This document shows positions 51,665 to 64,000 of a stretch of DNA of 64,000 nucleotides, piece after piece. This DNA is from Cephalopachus bancanus (Eukaryota > Chordata > Mammalia > Primates > Tarsiidae), in NCBI GenBank assembly GCA_027257055.1, contig JAPVLO010000056.1:8172501-8236500 (forward strand), given 5' to 3'. Position numbers and translations under genes: made by a program. Each line of letters starts with the position of its first letter. The stretch's first letter is position 1. The notes beneath the pieces were generated by a model. It did not search any database, had not been told where the DNA came from, and saw nothing but the letters and a program-made list of their open reading frames with translations.

Positions 51665-52690
51665 GAAAAATAGCCAATCTTTGAGGACGTCCCCCTTCTC
51701 AATTTCAAAAGTTACTACAAAGCTAAAACTAAAGTAACACAGTATAGCACCAGTTGACAGAAGGTTAGACATATAGATCAATGAAACAGAATTGAGAGTT
51801 CAGAAATAAACCCACATGTCTATGGTCAATTGATTTTTGGTAAGAGTGTAGGGATCATTCAACGGGGAAAGAATAGCCTTTTCAAAAATGATGCTGGTAC
51901 AACTGGATATTCACATTAAAAAAATAAAGTTAGGCTCTATCTCACATGACATACAAACATTAACTCAACATGATGAGTTATAAACCAAAATGCAAAAGAT
52001 AAATTGATAAAACTCTTAGAAGAATACATACAAGTAAATCTTCCTGATCTTGGGTTCAGTAATGGTTTCTTGGATACAACACCAAAAGTATAGTGATAAA
52101 AGAAAAAAATAGAGAAACTGAACTTCATCAAAATTTTAAACTTCTGAGTTGCAAACAATATCATCAAGAAAAGAAAACTCACAGACTGAAAAAATATTTG
52201 ATAAGCATTGATCAAATAAGGGATTTGTATCCTGAACATAAAAAGAACACCTACAACTCGATGACAAGAAGATGAAAAATCCATGTAAAAATTAGGTGTC
52301 AACTAAGCAATAAGCCATTAAAAAATGGGCAAAGCCTACGAATACCTATTTCTCCAAAGAAGATACACAAAGAGCCAACATACACAAAATGAAGCTTAAC
52401 ACACTGGCTATCCGAGAAAGACAAGTCCAAACTACAACGAATACCACTTTACCTGCACTAGAACAGTTATACTCAAAAGACAGATAACAACAAATTTTGA
52501 CAATGATATGGAGAAACTGGAAACTTCATATACCGCTAGTGTAATTTTTGAAGGTGTACTCAAATTGGAAAACAGTTTGGCAGCTCCTCAAAAAGTTAAA
52601 CATAGAATTACCATGTAATCCAGCATTTTCACCCCTAAATATATATCCCAGAGAAATAAAAACACACATCCACACAAAGCCTGTACATGA

Positions 52691-53145
52691 ATGTTCACTA
52701 CAAGTGGACTGCCCCCCAAAAATGGAGTTATGTTTTGGAGGGCAGGCCCCTTGTAGTACACTCAGAATTTGTTCCTCCAGATCAAACGATAAACCAAAGT
52801 TTTTATCTGGAAGTTCTGAGAAGGTTGTGCCACAATTTATGGAAGAAACATCCCGAGTTGTGGCAAACAGATTGTGGCAAACAGATGACTGGTTCTTCCA
52901 CCATGACAATGCACCTGCCCACATGCACTGAGTGTACAGCCATGTACATTGCGTGTACAGTGTTTTTGACCAAAAACAGCATGACCCCCAAGCTCCACCA
53001 TCCCTGTTCACTCGATCTCACACTGAACAATTTTTTGGTTTCCCTGGATGAAAAACGTCCTCAAAGGGAAATGTTTTGCCCATGTGAAAGAGGTGAAACA
53101 AACAAACCAAAAAAAGACAGGAGCAATAAAAGGCATGGAAATTGA
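52691..53145 (+). pseudogene. Mariner transposase fossil
   Basis: Two overlapping plus-strand frames carry mariner transposase phrases: FVPPDQTINQSFYLEVLRRL and then WFFHHDNAPAH in the other frame, and later CSLDLTLNNF back in the first. HHDN and the following SLDL positions hold two of the DDD-type catalytic aspartates of the family. A direct repeat of tgtggcaaacagat shifts the frame between them. Only the middle-to-late part of the gene remains; inactive. It sits inside the L1 3' end. Confidence 0.8.
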
Positions 53146-53385
53146 TTAATTCAAAAACTGTTGTGAGCGTCACCATCGTAGGTGTACCTACACATAAACC
53201 CACACTCGCTCATTCACACTTGGAGCATTTAGACACACCAATTCACAAGTGCACAGCTCTGGGATGTAGGGGGAAATCAGAGTACCTGAAGAAAACCCAC
53301 ACAGATATGGGGAGAACATGAAAACTCTACACAGACAGTGGCCCACATCAAAAATCCATTTTTTTCTCATCAATGTTGTAACAAA
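53146..53385. other. Unassigned repeat-like sequence after the mariner piece
   Basis: tacctgaagaaaacccacac and atatggggagaacatgaaaa recall a widely spread repeat motif, and attcaaggatctgctgtaaa follows. I cannot name the family. It may be mariner 3' sequence, L1 3' sequence or a separate element. Confidence 0.4.
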
Positions 53386-53500
53386 AAAAATTAAATGAAA
53401 TGATGTTATTCAAGGATCTGCTGTAAAGTGCACTTTAAACAGGTGATTGTATGTGAATTATATCTTAATGACATTAAATTAAAAAGGCAAAAAAAAGAAA
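53386..53500 (+). mobile_element. Probable L1 3' end remainder
   Basis: gattgtatgtgaattatatc and ttaatgacattaaatt resemble the extreme 3' end of L1, likely the continuation of the L1 interrupted at 52690. It lies 110 bp from the DOCK7 exon at 53609. Confidence 0.5.
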
Positions 53501-53534
53501 ATCCTTTTTATGCAATATCATATTGCAGAGTCTA

Positions 53535-55046
<1,512 letters not shown>

Positions 55047-55094
55047 TTAAAGGCAAAAAAGTAAGGATTAATGAACCTTTAAAAGTCATCCTGG

Positions 55095-55393
55095 GCTGGG
55101 CACTGCGACTGACATCTAGAATCCCAGCTCTTTGGGAGGCCGAGGTGAAAGGATTGCCTGAGCCCATGAATTCAAAACCAGCCTGGCCAACTTGGTGAGC
55201 CCTCATGTCTACAATAAATCAAAAAACTAGTTGGGTGTGGTGGTGCGTGTCTACAATTCCAGCTTCTTAGAAGGCTGAGACAGAAGGATCACCTGAGCCC
55301 AGCAGGTGGCGGCTGCCGTGGCTGTTAGCATACCACTGCATTCTAGCCTAGGCAACAGAGTGAGACTCTAACTTAAAAAAAAAAAAAAAAAAG
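55095..55393 (+). mobile_element. Alu 1 of a head-to-tail trio
   Basis: gctgggcactgcgactgaca to a 19-base A run. aaaagtcatcctgg occurs at 55081-55094 and again at 55680-55693, after the second Alu, so Alus 1 and 2 lie within one target duplication. Confidence 0.9.
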
Positions 55394-55679
55394 GCCAGGC
55401 TCCATGACTCAGCCTGTAATCCCAGCACTTTGGGAGGCCGAGGTGAGTGGATTGCCTGAGCCTGCGGGTTCGAGACCCACCTGGGCAACTTGGCGAGACT
55501 TCTCTACGATAAAAATCAAAAATTAGCTGGACGTGGTAGTGCGCGCCTGTAGTTCCAGCTACTTGGAAGGCTGAGGCGGCAGGATGGCCGGAGCCCAGCA
55601 GGTCGAGGTTGCAGTGGCCGAGAGCATGTCACTGCACTCCAGTCTGGGCGACAGAGTGAGAATCCAACTCAAAAAAAAA
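55394..55679 (+). mobile_element. Alu 2 of a head-to-tail trio
   Basis: ggccaggctccatgactcag to tail, inserted into the A tail of Alu 1 with no intervening DNA. Confidence 0.9.
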
Positions 55680-55693
55680 AAAAGTCATCCTGG

Positions 55694-56004
55694 CAGGGCA
55701 CAGAGGCTCATACCTGTAATCCCACAACTTCAGAAAGCCAAAGCGAGGTGACTGCCTGAGCCCAGGGGTTGGAGACCAGCCTGGGCAACTTGGCGAGACC
55801 TCATCTCTACAGTCAATCAATCAATCAATCAATCAAATTAGCTGGGTGTGGTTAGCACATGCCTGTGGTTCCAGCTACTTGAAAGGCTGAAGTAGAAGGA
55901 TCACGAGCCCAGTAGATCAAGGCTGCGGTGGCCATAAGCATGCCACTACACTCCAACCTGAGCAACAGAGTGAGACTCCAACTCAAAAAAACAAACAAAA
56001 AAAA
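55694..56004 (+). mobile_element. Alu 3 of a head-to-tail trio
   Basis: cagggcacagaggctcatac to tail, with a (TCAA)n expansion of the linker at 55811-55836. Older-looking than Alu 2. Confidence 0.9.
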
Positions 56005-57096
56005 GATGTCAATACTACCCAATGCAATCTATAGATTTAAATGCAATTCCTGTCAAAATTTCAATGATTTTTTTTTTTGCAGAACTAGAAGAATCTATCC
56101 TAAAATTCATATGGAATCTCAAGACAAACTGCAAAAAAAAAAAAAGTTGGAGGTCTCAAACTTCCTGAGGTGAAAATATATTATAAAAATACAGTAATCA
56201 AAAGAATGTGGTATTGGTGAAAAGATAGACATACAGACTAATAAAAGTGACTAGAAAGCCCAGACATAAACCCTTGCATATACAGTCATATAATTTTTGG
56301 CAAGGATATCAAGACCATTCAATGGCAAAAGGACAATCTTTTTAACATACACTGTTGGACCCTTACCTTACACCATATACAAAAATTAATTCAAGAAGGA
56401 TCAAAGACCTAAATGTAAGACCTACATTACTTTACTTTACTATATGATTTCTTAAACGTGGCACCAAAATCACGGGTAATAAAAGTACAAATAAATAAAC
56501 TAGACTACATCAAAAGACAAAATAGAGTGAAAAGGCAACCTACAGAATGGAAGAAAATATCTGTAAAGCACATATCTGACAAAGGGTTAAATGTAAGAAT
56601 ACATTCTTAAAATCCTACAACTGAACAATAGAAAACCAAACCTTAATGACAAATGAACAAAAGAAAAGAACAGGTATTTCTCCAAAGAAGATATACAAAT
56701 GGCCCACAAGCATATGAAAAGATGCTCAACATTACAACACATTAGAGAAATGCAAATCAAAACCACTATAAGATATGATGTCATACCCATCAGGATGATT
56801 ACACAACAAATAAAACAAATAAACAAAAACAAGTAAAAAAAACAGAAAACAAGTGTTGGTAAAGATGTGGAAAAACTGGAACCCTTGTGCAAAATTATGT
56901 AACTGCTATAGAAAACAGTATGGAGGTTCCAAAAAAAATTAAAAACAGAATTACCATGTAATCCAGCCATTCCACTTCCAGGTATATGCTCACAAGAATT
57001 GAAAGCAGGGACTCCAACAGATATTTGTTCATAACAGTATTATTCACAACAACCAAAAGATGAAAGCAACACAAGTGTCCATCAAAAGATGAGGGG

Positions 57097-57386
57097 AGCC
57101 GGGCTCGGTGGCTCAGCCTGTAATCCCACGCCTTTGGGAGGCTGAGGTGAGTGGATTGCCTGAGCCTGCGGGTTCGAGACCCGCCGGGGCAGTGAGACCT
57201 CATTTCTACAATAAGCCAAAAAAATCAGCCGGGTGTGGTAGCGCGCGCCTGTAATTCCGGCTACTCGGAAGACTGAGGCGGAAGGATCGCCGGAGCCCAG
57301 CAGGTCGAGGCTGCGGTGGCCGGGAGTGGCCACTGCACTCCAGTCTGGGTGACTGAGTGAGACTCCAACTCAAAAAAAAAAAAAAA
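57097..57386 (+). mobile_element. Young Alu inserted in L1
   Basis: gccgggctcggtggctcagc to tail, short left-arm form (gggcagtgagacc). aaaagatgag at 57084-57093 and after the tail is the target duplication. Confidence 0.93.
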
Positions 57387-57729
57387 AAGATGAGCGGATA
57401 AACAAAATGCAGCATATACACACAGTGGAATATTATTCAGTTGTTTAAAAAAAAAAAAAAAGAAATTCTAATACATGCTACAACCTGGATGAACCCTAAA
57501 GACATCATGCTAAGTGAAACAAGCCAGTCACAAGAAAGGCAAATACTTTAAGATTCCGCTAAGATGAGGTGCCTAGAGTAGAGTCAGATTCCCAGAAATA
57601 GGAAGGAGAATGGTAGCTGGCAAGGGTTGGGGAAGATGGGGAGTCACTGTTTAATGGGTGTAGAGTTTCAGTTTCAGTTTTGCAATCTGAAAAAGTTCTG
57701 GAGACTGGCTGCACAACAATGTGAATATA

Positions 57730-58017
57730 TATATATATATTTTTTTGAGTTGGAGTCTCACTCTGTCACCCCGCCTGGAGGGCTGTGGCACACTCACAGC
57801 CACTCCAGCATCGACCTGCTGAGATCTAGTGATCCTCCCGCCTCATTCTTCCAAGTAGCCAGAACTACAGGCACGCGCTACCATGCCCGGCTAATTTTTG
57901 ATTTATTGCAGAGATGAGGCCTCGCCAAGTTGCCCTGGCTGGTCTCGAACCCGTGGGCTCAGGCAATCCACTCACCTTGGCCTCCAAAGTGCTGGGATTA
58001 CAGCACTGAGTCCGGCC
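57730..58017 (-). mobile_element. Alu inserted in L1, reverse
   Basis: (AT)n and T tail, gagttggagtctcactctgt, end at cactgagtccggcc. gtgaatata at 57721-57729 and 58018-58026 is the target duplication. Confidence 0.9.
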
Positions 58018-58589
58018 GTGAATATACTTAATACTGAATCACATGCTTTAAAATGGTTAAGATGATGCATTTTATGTTACACATAGTTTATTACAATTTA
58101 AAAATTTTAAAAAGCAGTCCATCATAAATGCATCTCCAGTTAATATATCAAAATGCAAAATGACAATTTTAAAAAATATAATTTTGTTTGTATAAGCTAC
58201 AAAATTATGACTTAAGAATGACAACTCACAAAATAATATTAAGTGGCCAATACAATAATCTCCACTTACATTTCTCTAAGATGTCTCACTTTCCATCTAT
58301 AAAATTTTTAAGATTCTTTTAAAAAAGAAATACAGATAAAATACAATGAAAGTCCTGAAACCAACTCAAGTACATGAGAAATTCAGCTCATAGCAAAACT
58401 GGACTTCAAAGTAGAACTGAACAGAGGGTATATAAAGGTTCTTACAAATTAATAAGATACAGTAAACACAATCCAATGAAACTGATGTGAAATACACAGG
58501 TATACACACATATATATGAACAGACATATATAAATTCACTGAGTGGCACACTTAAAATTTGTGTACTTTTTGTATATTGCACTAAAAAT

Positions 58590-59760
58590 CACAAACACAC
58601 TAAAAATGAGTTAACAATCTGAACAAGCACTTCACAAAACAGAATGTCCAAATGGCCAATAAATTACTCAACATTCTTAGTTACCGGGCATTGTAAATTA
58701 AAGCCAAATTGATACAATCCTATACACATATCAAAAATAAGTAAAATGAATAAAATTAAAATGTGAAATAAAATAAAATCTGATAATAGCAAGTGTTAAG
58801 AAGGAAACAAAAAGAGCAATTAAATTCTCAAACTGCTAATGGAAGAGCAAATTGTACTAACATTTTGGAAGACTAACTGTTTCTACCAAAACTGAATATA
58901 TAAATACCCTCTGCTCTAGTCATTCAACCCATCTGTATAACCAATAGAAATGCAAACATATTTGCACCAAAAATCATGTACAAGACTGTTTGTAACAGCA
59001 TTCTTTACAATATTCAAAAGTAGTACAGACACTATATTGAAAGAAGTTAGGTAAAAAAAAACTGGATATTATATGACTGTGTACGAAATTCAAGAAGAGG
59101 AAAAGCTAAATGGTGGTGACAGAAGTTAGAATACTAGTTATCTGATGGAAGAGAGGGGTGGTCACCATAAAGAGAAACGAGAGAACCCTCCAGGGTGATG
59201 GAAATATTGTATAACTTGAGCTCAGTGGTGATTACACTGATGAAAACGTGTAAGAATTCATCAAGCTGTTCACCTCAGATATGTATATTATATGAGTCAC
59301 ACTGAATGTATTTTGTGTTTCAATTTTTAAAAATGGATCAATGACAAGTATAAATAACTAAAATTCATATTCCCTGCTGATAAGACTGCACCATCACAGA
59401 TATTTTAGAAGCCTGTTTGGCAACATCTACCAAAGCTGACATACAAATATCCTATGACTCAGCAAATGTACTCCTAGGAAAATACTAGACAGAAACGAGT
59501 ACAAATGTCTATCCTCATGAACTGCAAATGCTCACGGAATTACTAATAAAAATCACAAACTTAAATGCACCAAAATGTCCAACAACAATAAAATAGGTAA
59601 ACTGTGATACATTCATACAATAAAATACTACTAAGCAATGAAAATGAATTTTTAAGCAGCTGCATACAACACAGATTAACCAGACAATCATGTTGAATAG
59701 AATAAGGAAGATAAAAATATATTGATATACCCTGTTTGATCCCATTAGTACAATGTTCAA
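58590..59760 (+). mobile_element. Ancient L1 3' fragments
   Basis: ccaaatggccaataaattac, gcaaatgtactcctaggaaa, tgatacattcatacaataaa and gattacactgatgaaaacgt are old L1 3' phrases. There may be two separate pieces (before and after about 59370). Confidence 0.6.
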
Positions 59761-60239
59761 AATCAGGCAAAAATTGAGAAAGAGGGAGGAAGAGGGGAAT
59801 GAAATGAGTCATATGGGTGGTATCTGGGATTCCACTCATGTTTTATTTCTTAACCTGGCTGGGTCGTCACATAAGTGTATTCACTTTGAGATAACTAAAC
59901 TATATACTTATAACCTGTGTTCTTTCTATAATTATGTCATCCTTCAATACAAATTTAATTAAAATAATTTTCTGTGTACTGTATTAAAATCATTTTACTA
60001 TAATCCAAGTTTTTGTCTATATGGTTTGTATTTTTGTTCTCTCAAATGGCAAATATAGATAGACCAAAATCCAAACACAGTGGTATATCTCCTTCACATG
60101 TTAACCAGAAAGTAACTATGTTAATAAAGAGGACACCAAAAAAGCAAGGAATTAATCCTGGCCGAACCAGAATCCCAGCATCCCAGATAATGACAGATTA
60201 AATTATAGGAAACAGTCCAGTTCTTCACCCTTAATGTAG
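59761..60239. other. DOCK7 intron, unassigned
   Basis: It contains a 62-codon open frame (60013-60201) that reads like a basic peptide (IKRTPKKQGINPGRTRIP). I recognise no family; no splice or promoter context supports it. Confidence 0.4.
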
Positions 60240-60670
60240 TCCTCTTATTTGCTATGTGATACTGCAATTCCTCCCAATGGAGATAACAGACATGTATCCC
60301 AATGCCCTGAGTTTGCGTTCTGTCACGTGTCCTGTTTTGGCCAATGGAGCAGTAGCTGGTGCAATGTGACTAAAGACTTGAAAACCACTTGCACAACTGG
60401 GTCTGCTAGTCAGCACTTCTATAATCCCATGAATGTACCAGGCTAGCCTGCTGGAAATGAAGAGACAAACAGGCAAGAATACCTCCAGCTCAATCAACTG
60501 AACCCCTGACAACCTGCAGACACCCAAAAGAGCTCAGCCATCTTACCACAGTACAGCCTACATTAGTAGACCAAGGAAAAACTTAGATGCATGAACTAAA
60601 GAAATGCTATTATTGTATTCCACCTGGATTTTAGTTTTTTGTTCTTATATAGCAATAACTAACTGATACA
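60240..60670 (+). mobile_element. MLT1-type LTR (mammalian MaLR)
   Basis: ggccaatggagcagtagctg, tgcaatgtgactaaagactt, caatcaactgaacccctgac and tatagcaataactaactgat are in MLT1 order. Confidence 0.7.
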
Positions 60671-61169
60671 TATATCAAGAAACTTTTTCTCTCAAGAAAC
60701 AAAATAATCCTGACGGACCACAAGTGACTAAAGAAAACCTTCCAAATATATTTTCTTTAAAATGTAAATAACTATTTTACTTATTCTTTTTGAAATTACA
60801 GTCTTTCCTACATAAAAACAATAGTTATGTGTGTATATATATTTTATACAAGTGGAATAATACAATATCGTTTGATTTGTATCAGACTTACTTTTCACTT
60901 AACATTCTATCACACATACATTTCTATACCATTTAAAGTTTTTCCAAAATGTGATTTTAATGGTCATAGTATTATATCATACGAATATACCATGATTTAT
61001 CTTCCTATTCCCCTATAGGAATATATTTACATTAATCCTATCTAAACCATTCACTCCCCATGATGACAACCAAATCTTATCACTAAACAATCTCATTTTC
61101 AAGCCAACCAATATTCCAGTCATCATCTCTATTTCACCAGCTCATTCACTCTAAAACCTGAAAACTTAC

Positions 61170-61448
61170 TGTTGTTGTTATTATTATTATTATTATTTTG
61201 AGTTGGAGTCTCCATCACTCAGGCTGGAGTGCAGTGGCTCACAGCCACCACAACCCTGACCTGCTAAGCTCAGGCAATCTTTCCGCCTCAGCCTTCCAAG
61301 TGACTGAAATCACAGGCATGAGCCACCCATGCTCAGCTAATTTTTTTATTTATTGTAGAGACAAGGTCTCACCAAGTTGCCCAGGCCGGTGTCAAACCCC
61401 TGAGCTCAGGCAATCCTCTCGCCTCCACCTCCGAAGGTGCTGGGATTA
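61170..61448 (-). mobile_element. Alu, reverse
   Basis: (ATT)n-expanded tail at 61175-61197, gagttggagtctccatcact, and the end gaaggtgctgggattac. The last bases of the 5' end are missing. Confidence 0.85.
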
Positions 61449-62483
<1,035 letters not shown>

Positions 62484-62766
62484 TTAGAAATTGTACATTT
62501 TACAAAAGTCCACAAAAATCAGACACACCCAGTCTTATGCAAATACCAGGACATTTATATTCTAACTTAGAGTTTATATTATATTTCACTGAGACCAATC
62601 TTTACATGTCTAAAGCAAAGAAGAAAGAGTTGTACAGGCTCTTTGGGAAATATAATAAACATGTTCTAAAGAATCATATGCCAAACTCTTCTGATTAAAA
62701 ATATAACTGCTAATAAAGTATACAAAGAAATTATTATTAAGATGAATGGTTCCAAATTGAATTTTT

Positions 62767-62839
62767 TTTTTCTTGAAAGCAGGATTTATTGAGAGGACGG
62801 AAAAGCTCCCACAGTGGGAAGGGACCCAAGAGAGTTGCC
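62767..62839 (-). mobile_element. Short LTR-derived poly-A retrocopy, type A (TINE-like), perfect target duplication
   Basis: T tract, gaaagcaggatttattgaga, ggacggaaaagctcccacag, tgggaagggacccaagagag. It is nearly identical to the copy at 14447-14540. In its own direction it ends with AATAAA plus about ten bases, then poly-A. ccaaattgaattttt at 62752-62766 and 62840-62854 is a perfect 15 bp target duplication, evidence of L1-type retroposition. Only about 70 bp of the source LTR is present. Confidence 0.8.
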
Positions 62840-62854
62840 CCAAATTGAATTTTT

Positions 62855-64000
<1,146 letters not shown>

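Larger units (their letters stand above)
48990..52690 (+). mobile_element. Old L1 (L1MA-like), long but broken ORF2 and start of 3' UTR
   Basis: It runs from the ORF2 phrase agaagacttgaacaaaatta. Reverse-transcriptase sequence includes [16 protein letters not shown], and later ctcctcaaaaagttaaacat appears. Many stops and frameshifts are present. Alus at 50787-51070 and 51375-51664 are inserted in it, and a mariner piece cuts its 3' end. It is silent as a protein source. Confidence 0.85.
56008..58100 (+). mobile_element. Old L1 (L1MA-like), ORF2 end and 3' UTR, interrupted by two Alus
   Basis: atgtcaatactacccaatgc (ORF2), tatactgcttacaa-like 3' phrases, acaagtgtccatcaaaagat, acagtggaatattattcagt and gaaccctaaagacatcatgc follow the L1MA 3' end in order. 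It ends near acatagtttattacaattta. Alus at 57097-57386 and 57730-58017 split it. No intact frame. Confidence 0.85.

Noticed and set aside
60013..60201. A 62-codon plus-strand frame with a basic, protein-like stretch (IKRTPKKQGINPGRTRIP)
   Set aside because: It has no recognisable family, no splice or promoter context, and sits between L1 and MaLR remains. Length is within chance for this window.

Overview
The window is primate nuclear DNA, most likely from a tarsier. It is A+T-rich, intron-dominated and crowded with Alu-type SINEs and L1 pieces. The dominant Alu (gagcccgcgggttcgagacc in the left arm, an aataaatcaaaaa linker, an ending gagactccaactc plus poly-A) is neither the usual anthropoid AluS/Y nor the lemur/galago type as I remember them. 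Four short poly-A-tailed pieces resemble retroviral LTR ends and fit the L1-mobilised, LTR-derived 'TINE' elements reported for the Philippine tarsier. The species call is an inference; the primate call is firm.

Two protein genes overlap on opposite strands. DOCK7 (minus strand) runs through the whole window. Nine consecutive coding exons are present (63462-63528, 62307-62456, 54963-55043, 53609-53774, 48414-48556, 42259-42352, 40752-40914, 6580-6697, 3296-3366). All have GT-AG borders and compatible phases. They encode 351 codons of the N-terminal half, running into the start of the DHR-1/C2 domain. Start and end of the gene lie outside. ANGPTL3 (plus strand) is complete in seven exons (coding 17300-27062, 462 codons plus stop, or 460 from the second ATG). 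It sits inside the 34 kb DOCK7 intron between 6698 and 40751.

Layout: 1-6700 DOCK7 exons 3296-3366 and 6580-6697 with old DNA transposons; 6700-17200 intron with old L1 pieces, several Alus and two LTR-derived retrocopies; 17200-28500 ANGPTL3, with an L1 in intron 4, Alus in introns 2 and 5, L2 and MIR in intron 2, and an LTR-derived retrocopy in intron 3; 28500-40750 intron with Alu clusters, an (AC)n microsatellite and MITE-like elements; 40750-64000 seven DOCK7 exons separated by introns holding three sizeable L1 blocks, a mariner fossil, MaLR LTR pieces and many Alus.

ANGPTL3 encodes a liver-secreted inhibitor of lipoprotein and endothelial lipases. DOCK7 encodes a Rac/Cdc42 exchange factor. 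They share a locus but no pathway that the sequence shows. I found no undescribed gene system, CRISPR, operon or RNA gene. The most interesting material is the lineage-specific retroelement set and an extra in-frame start codon in ANGPTL3.
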